NCBI GenBank assembly: GCA_964489715.1
Contig: CAZBAK010000026.1
Location: 1-23,532, forward strand
Direction of reading: 5' to 3'
DNA: 23,532 bases
Origin: Tissierella_A sp964489715
GTDB taxonomy: Bacteria > Bacillota > Clostridia > Tissierellales > Tissierellaceae
Shown: in pieces, positions 1-7,049 of the stretch
Numbering within the stretch: position 1 is the stretch's first letter
Layout of the letters: each line of letters begins with the position of its first letter
Notes under the pieces: generated by a model
Database searches by the model: none
What the model saw: only the letters and a program-made list of their open reading frames with translations
Told to the model about the DNA's origin: nothing
Program-made: the position numbers and the translations under genes

Positions 1-26
1 CTTAATTTCAATTTTATATTTTTCTT

Positions 27-584
27 TCAGATTTTGTTAATTATGCTTATATCTAAAACATACTCCAACTGGATATCCCTAGGATCTCTTTTATATAGTT
101 CTATGTTAATTTCTACTGTTTCTTGGCATCCAATTGAACTGTAAAACTTGATGGTCTCTTCAGCAGAGCCAGCACAAATGTAAATTCTATCTGCATTCCA
201 ATCTTTAGCAGCATCTACACAAAGCTCAAACAATTTCCTTCCTATACCTTTTCCTCTATGCTCTAGACTAATAAAAATTTGGTCTAATAATATGTACTTG
301 TATTTGCTACCAAATAAGTCTCTATTCACAGCTGAAAATCCTAGTAATTTATTATTTACATCAAACGCACCGAATCCGCACCCCCCAGATAAAATTGTAT
401 TTCTCAAACTGTTATAATGTTTATCATATCCATTTGGCCAACCATTATCTTGGTAATTTATATCTAATAACTGACGCTTCCCATTTATATCTCTCCATGC
501 CTTTCCAATGAATTGTTGTGGATTAATATCTATTAAGTGCTCGCAATCATGTAACTCCAAACTTCTATATGTGATATTATTCAT
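27..584 (-). CDS. GNAT family N-acetyltransferase
   Basis: A 185-residue cytoplasmic protein of the Gcn5-related acetyltransferase fold, which moves an acetyl group from acetyl-CoA to an amine; the substrate cannot be told. The acetyl-CoA loop (motif A, R/Q-x-x-G-x-G/A) is seen as HRGKGIGRKLF at residues 109-119, preceded by a hydrophobic strand (YILLDQIFIS). The motif-B helix AEETIKFYSSIGC lies near 141-153, as is usual. The start ATG has a GGAGGG ribosome site about 10 bases upstream. No same-strand gene lies directly upstream; a candidate promoter sits about 240 bases away (826-855), giving a long leader. The family call is safe, the role is unknown. Confidence 0.85.
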   Translation of the reverse strand: MNNITYRSLELHDCEHLIDINPQQFIGKAWRDINGKRQLLDINYQDNGWPNGYDKHYNSLRNTILSGGCGFGAFDVNNKLLGFSAVNRDLFGSKYKYILLDQIFISLEHRGKGIGRKLFELCVDAAKDWNADRIYICAGSAEETIKFYSSIGCQETVEINIELYKRDPRDIQLEYVLDISIINKI

Positions 585-614
585 TGTTTTCCCTACCCTC
601 CATTGTCAATTGCT

Positions 615-737
615 TTAATATTTATCATTATTATTATTCCAATTAGGAAAGTACTCCTTTATAGCAGCAATAGGGCAACTATACAACCAAGTCTCTATGG
701 ATAATTCTATATACTTATTTGTTTGATCTTTTATCTC
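615..737 (-). other. Unrecognised 40-codon open stretch in the leader of the GNAT gene, possible gene remnant
   Basis: Between the promoter at 826-855 and the GNAT start lies an open stretch of 40 codons with no obvious ATG and no ribosome site. Its translation looks protein-like (for example WLYSCPIAAIKEYFPNW) and it stops 31 bases before the GNAT start codon. Upstream in the same frame are several stops. A 6-bp hairpin (TCAGCA / TGCTGA, 5-base loop) sits at 753-769. It may be the tail of a decayed gene that once preceded the acetyltransferase. I do not recognise it. Confidence 0.25.
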
Positions 738-793
738 TTATATTTATTTTCATCAGCACTCAATGCTGACTTATCTAAAATTAATGGCTCTTG

Positions 794-812
794 ATGTGAC
801 CATTAGTCACAT
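794..812. promoter_or_regulatory. 19-bp dyad, candidate operator
   Basis: ATGTGAC-catta-GTCACAT is a perfect 7-bp inverted repeat with a 5-base spacer. It begins about 13 bases downstream of the -10 box at 826-831, where a repressor would block initiation. The half-site TGTGA resembles CRP/FNR-family sites, but the spacing (7 between TGTGA and TCACA) is not the CRP spacing of 6. The regulator is unknown. Confidence 0.4.
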
Positions 813-825
813 GACTCCTAATCAC

Positions 826-855
826 ATTATACTATGCCTAGGATAATATTGTAAA
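826..855 (-). promoter_or_regulatory. Candidate sigma-A promoter upstream of the GNAT gene
   Basis: Read on the minus strand: TTTACA (-35), 18 bases, TATAAT (-10). The -10 is perfect and the -35 matches TTGACA at four of six positions. Transcription would run through the dyad at 794-812 and a leader of roughly 230 bases into the acetyltransferase. Confidence 0.45.
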
Positions 856-929
856 TAATATTTTATTATTTTTTAATATTTTTAAAACACCTAAATTGAA
901 AGACAAATTAAACTACTAGAATGTGATAA

Positions 930-1130
930 ATGATGAATATAGTAGCTTTGACAAGAACACAAAGATTAGAACTAAAAGAGTGATTAGTTATATTTTATAA
1001 CAAATTATAAATTACATTTTATCTCAGTAATCTTAAAAAACAGAATAATGTTATAGCTAAAGCATTGAATATTAAAAGATATAAAATTAAAAAAATACTA
1101 TCTTCTCGCCATCCACTAGTAACAAGATAA
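930..1130 (+). pseudogene. Remnant of a small helix-turn-helix protein with two in-frame stops
   Basis: One reading frame of 67 codons from ATG 930 (or 933) to TAA 1128-1130 is interrupted by TGA at codon 18 and TAA at codon 27. The last part reads NNVIAKALNIKRYKIKKIL followed by SSRHPLVTR, which looks like a helix-turn-helix of the kind found in transposases and small regulators. The first part reads MNIVALTRTQRLELKE. No inverted terminal repeats or catalytic residues were found nearby, so calling it an insertion sequence would be a guess. A chance AT-rich frame remains possible. Confidence 0.3.
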
Positions 1131-1321
1131 CCTTAATTTTTTTGAATTCATATCTCAAATTCAAAATTTCACTTCTAAATTTTCTTTTAATTTTACTCCA
1201 ACAACATTTTAACAAGCTCAAATAGATATTTTTTTATTAGTAATTCCTATAAGTCCATATTTCTATAAAATAAAGCAAAATAAATATAATAACTTTGCCT
1301 ATTGTCCTAGAAATAGCATCA
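1131..1321. other. AT-rich stretch with no recognisable gene
   Basis: Neither strand carries an open frame with a ribosome site. A short open stretch on the minus strand (about 1234-1318) would encode some 25 mostly hydrophobic residues without a start codon. It may be further remnant sequence. Together with 585-930 this makes the only long gene-poor area of the window. Confidence 0.4.
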
Positions 1322-1360
1322 AAAATACTGATATCTCCATCATAGAAACATCAGTATTTT
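1322..1360 (-). terminator. Candidate terminator hairpin after the rlmD transcript
   Basis: AAAATACTGAT (1322-1332) pairs perfectly with ATCAGTATTTT (1350-1360) around a 17-base loop. On the minus strand the second arm ends in TATTTTTG, a short U tract. The stem is AT-rich and the loop long, so it is weaker than the other terminators here. Confidence 0.4.
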
Positions 1361-1407
1361 AACTAATGATACATCAGCAGTGTAATAATTTAAACTATTA
1401 ATTCTTT

Positions 1408-1578
1408 TTATATCCCTGTATCTTCAGACTCTAGGTCAACCACTAGGGTCACCTTAAAATACTTTTTAAGCACCTTTTTTCTTGTCTTATGCTCTTTTTC
1501 TATGAATACGAAATAGTCATGAAAGTACTTGAATCTAAGGATTTCTATATAGTTTTCTTCTCTATCAACGCAATGCAC
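1408..1578 (-). CDS. Small unrecognised ORF overlapping the 3' end of rlmD
   Basis: An open frame extends from inside rlmD to TAA at 1408-1410; from the GTG at 1576-1578 it would encode 56 residues. The visible part is charged and basic (KEHKTRKKVLKKYFKVTLVV) and ends DLESEDTGI. Its 3' half (1408-1544) lies outside rlmD and upstream of the hairpin at 1322-1360, so it would be on the same transcript. No convincing ribosome site is seen. It may be a small gene, the remnant of a longer one, or chance. Confidence 0.25.
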   Translation of the reverse strand: MHCVDREENYIEILRFKYFHDYFVFIEKEHKTRKKVLKKYFKVTLVVDLESEDTGI

Positions 1579-2210
1579 TCCACATGCTTTGTTTGAGGAA
1601 ACATATCCACTGCTTGTATCTTTTTAACCTTGTATCCTTCTTTTTCTAAATATTCCAAATCCCTGGCTAAAGTCTCTGGGTTACAAGAAATATATATTAT
1701 CTTTTCAGGGCTTAACCTAGTCATAGATGATAGGAAGACTTCATCACTACCAGCTCTTGGAGGATTCATTATAACTAGATCGATCTTTTCATCTTTGGAA
1801 GCTAGTTCAAGCATAAACTCTCCTGCATCTGCCCTATGGAAGTATACATTTTCAACATCATTGTTTTTAGCATTTCTTATAGCATCTCTTACGCCATCTC
1901 TGTTTATTTCCACACCTATTACTTCTTTTACCTGGTCTGCTACTATTAAAGATATAGTTCCTACTCCTGAATATGCATCTATTATCCTTTCGTGGCCTTT
2001 AAACTCCGCCATTTCTATAGCCTTCTTGTAAAGTATAGCTGCTTGTTGTGGATTTATTTGGTAGAAGGACTTTGATGATATCCTAAATTTCATTCCACAT
2101 ATGATATCCTCTATAAAACCCGGTCCATACATATTTGATTCCCTATCACCCAGTATCATAGATGTATTTTTATTGTTTACATTTAAAATCATTGTGCTTA
2201 TTTCTGGATG
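1545..2210 (-). CDS. rlmD: 23S rRNA (uracil-C5)-methyltransferase, RlmD/RlmCD type, C-terminal part (partial at gap)
   Basis: About 221 residues of the C-terminal half of a TrmA/RumA-family enzyme, which methylates C5 of a uridine in 23S rRNA using S-adenosylmethionine. Visible are the SAM loop DAYSGVGTISL, the NPPRAG motif, the catalytic-cysteine motif SCNPETLARD and the family's closing block VDMFPQTKHVECIALIEK. The reading frame is still open at the N run (IHPEISTM precedes the first internal ATG), so the true start and the N-terminal TRAM and central domains (over 200 residues in relatives of about 450) are missing. They are not on the other side of the gap, where a plus-strand gene begins. 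Which uridine is modified cannot be read from sequence. Confidence 0.85.
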   Translation of the reverse strand, partial: HPEISTMILNVNNKNTSMILGDRESNMYGPGFIEDIICGMKFRISSKSFYQINPQQAAILYKKAIEMAEFKGHERIIDAYSGVGTISLIVADQVKEVIGVEINRDGVRDAIRNAKNNDVENVYFHRADAGEFMLELASKDEKIDLVIMNPPRAGSDEVFLSSMTRLSPEKIIYISCNPETLARDLEYLEKEGYKVKKIQAVDMFPQTKHVECIALIEKKTI

Positions 2211-2310
2211 NNNNNNNNNNNNNNNNNNNNNNNNNNNNNNNNNNNNNNNNNNNNNNNNNNNNNNNNNNNNNNNNNNNNNNNNNNNNNNNNNNNNNNNNNN
2301 NNNNNNNNNN
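2211..2310. other. Assembly gap (100 N)
   Basis: Exactly 100 N, a conventional placeholder for a gap of unknown size. It must hide at least the first 600-700 bases of the rlmD gene and the upstream part of the promoter of the next gene, so the true distance is larger than shown. Confidence 0.95.
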
Positions 2311-2356
2311 TTTATATGTTAGAATATAATTATTACTAAAATTAAGGAGCTAAAAA

Positions 2357-3175
2357 ATGAAAGCAAAACATTTAGAAAATCAAGAAAAACCTATAATTTA
2401 TAAGAGTAAACTAAAAGAAGTTAAGGGCAATATTATCTACTTCCATGGTGGAGGATTTGTCTTTGGTAGCAATCAGGATCTACCAGAATACCACATAGAG
2501 GAGATAACTGGAGCTGGTTACAATATACTATCCTTTAATTATCCCCTGGCACCTGAAGCAGATTTTAAAGTAATAACTGATTATGTATTGGATAAGATAA
2601 ATAGTTATACTAGGGATATGGACACTCCTTATTTCCTTTGGGGAAGATCTGCTGGTGGATATCTGTCTTTATTTGCCGCCTCTCAAGATTTAGAAAAAAA
2701 GCCCAATGGAGTTATCTCCTATTATGGCTATGGATTATTTGTTCCAGATTGGCATTCTAGTCCAAGTCACTATTATTTAAAGTATTCTTCTGTAAAGTAT
2801 GATTCTGTAAGATCTTTAATTGAAGAAGAATATCTACTGAGTGCACCTGTTAATCCAAGATTTTTAATTTATTTAAATTCTAGACAGACTGGAACTTGGT
2901 TGAGAACTTTATCTAATATTAGTGAAGAAGATTTTTTGGGGAAATTTAGTTTAAAGGAAGCAGACTTTAATCAATTTCCACCTGTATTGCTAGCACATAG
3001 CACTAAGGACAATGATGTTCCTTATGATGAGAGTTTAATTCTTTCAAGAAAAATCAAAAATTCTAAACTACTAAGCTTCAATACACCAGATCATGACTTT
3101 GATAAAAATACCGATTCTATAGATACTATAAATCTAATCAAAGAAACAATTGACTTTTTAGATAGTAATATTTAA
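2357..3175 (+). CDS. Alpha/beta hydrolase, hormone-sensitive-lipase/acetyl-esterase type
   Basis: A 272-residue serine hydrolase. The oxyanion-hole motif HGGGF is at 30-34, the nucleophile elbow GRSAGG puts Ser at 98, the acid is Asp218 in STKDNDVPY, and the base is His246 in PDHDF, a full catalytic triad in the right order. There is no signal peptide, so it is probably cytoplasmic and acts on a carboxylic ester or acyl group; the substrate is unknown. AAGGAG stands 7-8 bases before the ATG, and a -10 box TATAAT lies at 2325-2330, its -35 region being inside the gap. It faces the CMD, DUF6320-like and acyltransferase genes across a shared terminator; hydrolases of this type are often near such acyltransferases, so a link in acyl-ester metabolism is plausible. 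Confidence 0.85.
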   Translation: MKAKHLENQEKPIIYKSKLKEVKGNIIYFHGGGFVFGSNQDLPEYHIEEITGAGYNILSFNYPLAPEADFKVITDYVLDKINSYTRDMDTPYFLWGRSAGGYLSLFAASQDLEKKPNGVISYYGYGLFVPDWHSSPSHYYLKYSSVKYDSVRSLIEEEYLLSAPVNPRFLIYLNSRQTGTWLRTLSNISEEDFLGKFSLKEADFNQFPPVLLAHSTKDNDVPYDESLILSRKIKNSKLLSFNTPDHDFDKNTDSIDTINLIKETIDFLDSNI

Positions 3176-3194
3176 TCTAGTTTCAAAGTTTATA

Positions 3195-3240
3195 AAAAAA
3201 GTCCAAGTTTTTTCTTTTAAAAGAAGACTTGGACTTTTTT
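3195..3240. terminator. Bidirectional intrinsic terminator between convergent genes
   Basis: AAAAAAGTCCAAGT (3195-3208) pairs with ACTTGGACTTTTTT (3227-3240). The A run and T run make it work for the hydrolase gene on the plus strand and for the CMD-family gene on the minus strand. Confidence 0.85.
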
Positions 3241-3268
3241 CTAATTTGATTATAATATATTTCAATGC

Positions 3269-3667
3269 TTAAATTTTTATTCCACGCTGATCAAATACCT
3301 TTTGTGTTATCTTAAGAGCATTTAATACACGTGGGAAGCCTGTATAAGGTAGAAGATGCATGATACATCCTACAATTTCTTCAGCTGTTAAACCTACATT
3401 TAATCCAGAATTTATGTGTATTTCAATCTGAGGCATTCCCTGGGAAACAAGACTTGAAATTGTTGTAAGCACTTTTTGCTTATTATCTAGGCCTGGCCTT
3501 GAATAAATATCACCAAAGGCATATTCTACAACATACTTACTTAGATCAGGAGCAATGTCTTTAAATGCTTCACCTATTTCCATTTCTCCTGTTGGATTCT
3601 TTTCATCATGATCTTTAGTAAATTCCTGTATCTTCTTTATACCTTTTTCATAGCGTTCTTTTGACAT
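3269..3667 (-). CDS. Carboxymuconolactone decarboxylase (CMD) family protein
   Basis: A 132-residue all-helical protein of the CMD/AhpD-like family. Typical blocks are AFGDIYSRPGL (50-60), the helix SSLVSQGMPQIEIHINSGLN and GLTAEEIVGCIMHLLPYTGFP (92-112), ending VLNALK. The CxxC pair of peroxidase-type AhpD is absent (only Cys101), so it resembles the gamma-carboxymuconolactone decarboxylase branch rather than a thiol reductase. In anaerobes such proteins are usually of unknown function, so this is a family call only. AAGGAGG lies 8 bases before the start. It is 19 bases downstream of the DUF6320-like gene and probably in its operon. Confidence 0.8.
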   Translation of the reverse strand: MSKERYEKGIKKIQEFTKDHDEKNPTGEMEIGEAFKDIAPDLSKYVVEYAFGDIYSRPGLDNKQKVLTTISSLVSQGMPQIEIHINSGLNVGLTAEEIVGCIMHLLPYTGFPRVLNALKITQKVFDQRGIKI

Positions 3668-3686
3668 TTAAAAATCCTCCTTATTA

Positions 3687-4352
3687 TTATATGTGCATTC
3701 TCTTGTTTATTTCTGACTTTATTTCCTTACCTTGAAATATAAATATGGCAGCTAATGAAATAATACTAAAGCCTATACTTATGATAGATGGATATACAAC
3801 ATTTACTAGGTTAAAAACTATAAATATTGCGGGAACAATACCAAATATACCATCTATAAGAGCATAAGTTACATAGTCCCTGCTACTTAGCTTCATTATT
3901 TTTGCTGTTACATACATTATAATCATAGCTGAAACACAGGCTATGGGTATAACGTAATCTAAAGACCAACCCCTCCAGCCTATCTTATAGTCCCAAAATA
4001 CAGCAAGCATGGAAATAATTATAACCTGCCATATTATCTTTTTAGGTATATGATATCTCTTTTGTACTATAATTATCAATCCTACCCAGATACTTATAAC
4101 TGCCAGCAAAAATAGTATAGGCCAATTTATCCTGCTTGGAAATATCATATCTATTGCAAAACTAATAACTACAGCTACTATAGATATAAATATCATTATT
4201 TTAAGTGCCAAGTTACTCTTATAAAAAGGTTCTATTTGAGGAAATACTTCTTCACTTTCTTGACTTGGATCTTCTTCTAGCCTGTTTTCACACAGTGTAC
4301 ATCTTTCCCTATCTTCTCTTATACTGACCTTACAATGCCTACAGTATTTCAT
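3687..4352 (-). CDS. Zinc-ribbon membrane protein, DUF6320-like
   Basis: A 221-residue protein with an N-terminal zinc ribbon (C4-x2-C7 and C18-x2-C21) followed by a short acidic linker and about six hydrophobic helices from residue 48 to 208, with a basic C-terminus. It matches what I recall of the DUF6320 family, often encoded beside an alcohol-acetyltransferase-like protein, as here (12 bases separate the two genes). Function is unknown; the pairing suggests it is the membrane partner of the acyltransferase. The family name is from memory and should be confirmed with a profile search. Confidence 0.7.
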   Translation of the reverse strand: MKYCRHCKVSIREDRERCTLCENRLEEDPSQESEEVFPQIEPFYKSNLALKIMIFISIVAVVISFAIDMIFPSRINWPILFLLAVISIWVGLIIIVQKRYHIPKKIIWQVIIISMLAVFWDYKIGWRGWSLDYVIPIACVSAMIIMYVTAKIMKLSSRDYVTYALIDGIFGIVPAIFIVFNLVNVVYPSIISIGFSIISLAAIFIFQGKEIKSEINKRMHI

Positions 4353-4364
4353 CTTACCACCTCT

Positions 4365-5642
4365 TTACATATTGGATGTGATTTCTATTTTTATATCTCT
4401 ATTTGAAAGAAATTGAAAAAAGACCCTCTGTATATCAGTTTCTATATAGGGAGATGTAAAAGTAATCACTAGATTATCCCCATAGGAACAAAATGTAATC
4501 TTTGGAGCTCTTGCACTTACACATACACTAAATTGCTTTATATAGTTTTCGAATTCCTTGGCTGTCTTTATTCTCCCAACATTTGATAGAGAGGAACTTA
4601 TGCTTTTATCATTAAATTTATCTGCTATCCTCATAAAAAAATCTTTTATGGTCAAAGGTACTACTCTGGCTATAGGATTGTTTTCAAATTTCATAAATCG
4701 AGCAAGCTTTAAGTTTATACTTCCTTCTTCTAGACCTTTTTTAAACTCCTTGTCTACATGTTTAACTATATCTTTAAATTCTGCACTATTATTTTGAAAA
4801 TCATAGCTTATATTCATAGTAGTAAAAAAGTTTCTAGCTGTTGAAGAATTAAAATAGCCACGCAAATTTACAGGTACAGATATGACTATGGGCTTTCTCC
4901 TCTTGTTTTTAGGCATATCAGAATAAATTGAATATAGAAGAAGTGAAGTTAAAAACACAGTTATGCTTGTTTCATACTCTCTAGAGATATTTAAAACTTC
5001 CTTTACAGACATGGCCCCTTCAATTACCTTCATCTTATTTTCATCTATTCTTTTACCTCTTATGGTATATGCAGTCTTATATTTTTCTTTTTCTGTGCTT
5101 GTATCTTCAATCTTTGAACTATAGTTTTTCCAAAAACTATCGTCCATTTTTTGACTTATTGAAGCTCCATACTCAAGGCTCGGCATATTTTCACCTATTT
5201 CTTCACCATGGTTGATCTTCATATAATAATATATCAAGGTCTCTAAAAACCATATGGCACCTGCTCCATCTGATAGGGCATGAAACAATTCTAAATTTAT
5301 CCTTTTTTTATAATAAGATAGTCTAAATAAAAGATTCTTTTTTCCAACTATATAAATTGGAGCACAAGGATTAGTAGTTTCCTTTTCTACTTGAGGATAG
5401 ATATTGCTCATTTCTAAATAGTACCAAAAAAACCCTCGTCTCAGTATAGATCTATAAATTGGAAAACTATCTAATGTTAAGTCTAAGGCTTCTTGAAGGT
5501 TTTCTGGATTTACTTCACTATATAATTCTGCTGCTATTCTGTATACCTTAGTATCCTTATTGCTGGAAGTTGCTGGAAATATCTTTGAAGCATTATCTAG
5601 TTTTTTCCATTCTACCTTTTCTTTTTTATCTTTACTTTTCAT
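4365..5642 (-). CDS. Condensation-type acyltransferase (alcohol acetyltransferase-like)
   Basis: A 425-residue protein of the BAHD/condensation-domain superfamily, which moves acyl groups from CoA or carrier thioesters to alcohols or amines. The catalytic HxxxDG motif is present as HALSDG at 121-126, preceded by a strand (LLFRLSYYKKRINLELF). The C-terminal half has the usual PVNLRGYF and SNVGRI blocks. No signal peptide or membrane segment. It is the first gene of a probable operon with the DUF6320-like and CMD genes. Candidate promoter at 5724-5752. Fungal alcohol acetyltransferases and PapA5 share this motif; the substrates here are not known. Confidence 0.8.
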   Translation of the reverse strand: MKSKDKKEKVEWKKLDNASKIFPATSSNKDTKVYRIAAELYSEVNPENLQEALDLTLDSFPIYRSILRRGFFWYYLEMSNIYPQVEKETTNPCAPIYIVGKKNLLFRLSYYKKRINLELFHALSDGAGAIWFLETLIYYYMKINHGEEIGENMPSLEYGASISQKMDDSFWKNYSSKIEDTSTEKEKYKTAYTIRGKRIDENKMKVIEGAMSVKEVLNISREYETSITVFLTSLLLYSIYSDMPKNKRRKPIVISVPVNLRGYFNSSTARNFFTTMNISYDFQNNSAEFKDIVKHVDKEFKKGLEEGSINLKLARFMKFENNPIARVVPLTIKDFFMRIADKFNDKSISSSLSNVGRIKTAKEFENYIKQFSVCVSARAPKITFCSYGDNLVITFTSPYIETDIQRVFFQFLSNRDIKIEITSNM

Positions 5643-5723
5643 ATCTTCACCACTTAATTTTTATTCTCATTTTTAAATTATTTACTCTAATATACACCTT
5701 ATATTTATAATTATACCTTAGTT

Positions 5724-5752
5724 ATTATATTTTTGCATTGTTTATATGTCTA
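5724..5752 (-). promoter_or_regulatory. Sigma-A promoter of the acyltransferase operon
   Basis: On the minus strand TAGACA, 17 bases, TATAAT. The spacing is ideal, the -10 is perfect and the -35 differs from consensus at one position. Expected leader is about 75 bases. Confidence 0.6.
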
Positions 5753-5782
5753 GATTGGCCACTATATAAATCAACTTCTCTC

Positions 5783-5836
5783 CTATAGGGAAAAAGCAGT
5801 TAAGATAAATTTATCTTAACTGCTTTTTCCCTATAG
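5783..5836. terminator. Perfect 54-bp palindrome, terminator of the Cache operon
   Basis: Positions 5783-5809 are the exact reverse complement of 5810-5836: 27 bp with no mismatch and no spacer. Inside it GCAGTTAAG...CTTAACTGC followed by TTTTT forms a normal intrinsic terminator for the minus-strand Cache gene that ends 22 bases away, and the A run makes it symmetrical. The length and perfection go well beyond what termination needs. Confidence 0.7.
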
Positions 5837-5858
5837 ACACTTCTCATAATTTCCTTTT

Positions 5859-6593
5859 TTAAATACTTCTATTAGATATATCACTATCTTTTTTTAGAGC
5901 ATTTTTGTTAGCCCTTCTAGTATTTTTATCAACAACCGATATAGTTACTAGTGATATCAATGATCCTAGGGAAATTGTCCTTAAGATGACAATTGAAATA
6001 TCCATTCTAGTTATATTTTTATCGTTTTTCTTTATTATATCATCTAGCTTTTTTGTTGGTGTTCCAACGAAAAGTAGTCCTATTACATTTTCATTTCTAT
6101 CTTTTACAGGTTCATAGGCCGCATAATAGCTTTCTCCTAATATATCTGCTTCTCCTATATAAAGATCCCCATTTATTACTGTATCATAGGCTATATGGTC
6201 TTTTCCTAGATATGTGTCTAAGGCTCTTTCATTTTTATCAGACATAATATTTGTTGAGATCCTTTTAAAGTCATCTCCAACCTTGACAAAAATAGTAGCC
6301 TTATCTCCTAATTCCTTTAATATTCTATCTACAACCACAAATCTATTTTCTATGCTCTTACCATCTCTATCTAAAAGGGTTCCATTTCCCTGGGTTAATC
6401 TTCCATAGGAATTGTCAATATATCTCATCTTTAAATTTATGCTTTCTTCAACCTGCTCCTTTAACAGCTCATCTTTTATATCATTCATATATTTTGTTGT
6501 ATTTGAATAACCTAATAGGGCCACAATCATACTGGCTAATAGGGCTATCATTCCAGAATAGCCTAATAATTTTATTCTATTGACTTTCATCAT
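5859..6593 (-). CDS. Membrane-anchored Cache-domain protein without output domain
   Basis: About 244 residues: a short basic N-terminus, a membrane helix (LLGYSGMIALLASMIVALLG), an extracellular sensor of roughly 165 residues, a second helix (ILRTISLGSLISLVTISVV) and a basic tail of about 26 residues. The sensor has the single-Cache (Cache_3-like) signature of chemoreceptors and kinases: FVVVDRI, ATIFVK, RISTNI, then YYAAYEPVKDRNENVIGLLF. Such domains bind small ligands, but here no HAMP, kinase or MCP domain follows. A start at 6626 (GTG) is open, but GGGAG sits just before the tandem ATGs at 6593 and 6590, which I prefer. It is third in an operon, 49 bases after the 130-residue membrane protein. 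It may be a co-receptor or a sensor for the two membrane proteins. Confidence 0.75.
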   Translation of the reverse strand: MMKVNRIKLLGYSGMIALLASMIVALLGYSNTTKYMNDIKDELLKEQVEESINLKMRYIDNSYGRLTQGNGTLLDRDGKSIENRFVVVDRILKELGDKATIFVKVGDDFKRISTNIMSDKNERALDTYLGKDHIAYDTVINGDLYIGEADILGESYYAAYEPVKDRNENVIGLLFVGTPTKKLDDIIKKNDKNITRMDISIVILRTISLGSLISLVTISVVDKNTRRANKNALKKDSDISNRSI

Positions 6594-6642
6594 CCTTCTC
6601 TCCCTTTTGCAGTTTTTTCTTCTCACTTTTCCTAGAAGTTAT

Positions 6643-7035
6643 TTACATTTCACATTCATCATCTAAGCATATAAATACTTTCTTAAAAGCAAGCCATGCA
6701 AAACAGGCAATAGCTGCTATTGTACCAAGCCTTCCTCCAATGCCTGGATATGCTTCACTAGCTAATATAAATAGGATGCCTGTCATTAAAGATATTACGG
6801 ACATTTCTAAAAGATTTAATGCATTTTCAATAGATATCATTCCTGCATAGGATGAACAGGCTGCAGCAGTGGCCAAGACACCACCTATTAAAGGGAAAAA
6901 ATAGGGAAGCATAAGTCCAGAGACTAAAGTTATAATGGAGGAAGAAATAACGGCCCCTCTTTTTAAAATATGGGATACTGTATAGGTAGCTATACCTGCA
7001 AGTACTGAGATTATCAATATAATTGTTTCTTCCAT
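6643..7035 (-). CDS. Small membrane protein, paralogue of the gene upstream (unknown function)
   Basis: 130 residues with about four membrane helices and an acidic, cysteine-containing C-terminus (CLDDECEM). The whole length resembles the C-terminal two thirds of the 186-residue protein upstream: SSYAGMISI (61-69) and GIGGRLGTIAA (98-108) match SSFVGMSSL and GIGGKGGTTAA there, with the same 37-residue spacing, and LAGIATYTVSH near the N-terminus matches FVGVTLTWFINH. AAGGAGG lies 6-7 bases before the ATG. I recognise no family. The small paired layout suggests a hetero-oligomeric transporter or channel, but this is inference. Confidence 0.7.
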   Translation of the reverse strand: MEETIILIISVLAGIATYTVSHILKRGAVISSSIITLVSGLMLPYFFPLIGGVLATAAACSSYAGMISIENALNLLEMSVISLMTGILFILASEAYPGIGGRLGTIAAIACFAWLAFKKVFICLDDECEM

Positions 7036-7049
7036 AAAAATCCTCCTTG

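Noticed and set aside
794..812. A CRP binding site
   Set aside because: The half-sites TGTGA/TCACA are 7 bases apart instead of 6, and no CRP context is visible.
3269..3667. AhpD-type alkylhydroperoxidase
   Set aside because: The CxxC active-site pair is absent; only one cysteine is present in the region.
6594..6626. GTG start adding 11 basic residues to the Cache protein
   Set aside because: The GGGAG ribosome site lies inside this extension and points to the ATGs at 6593/6590.
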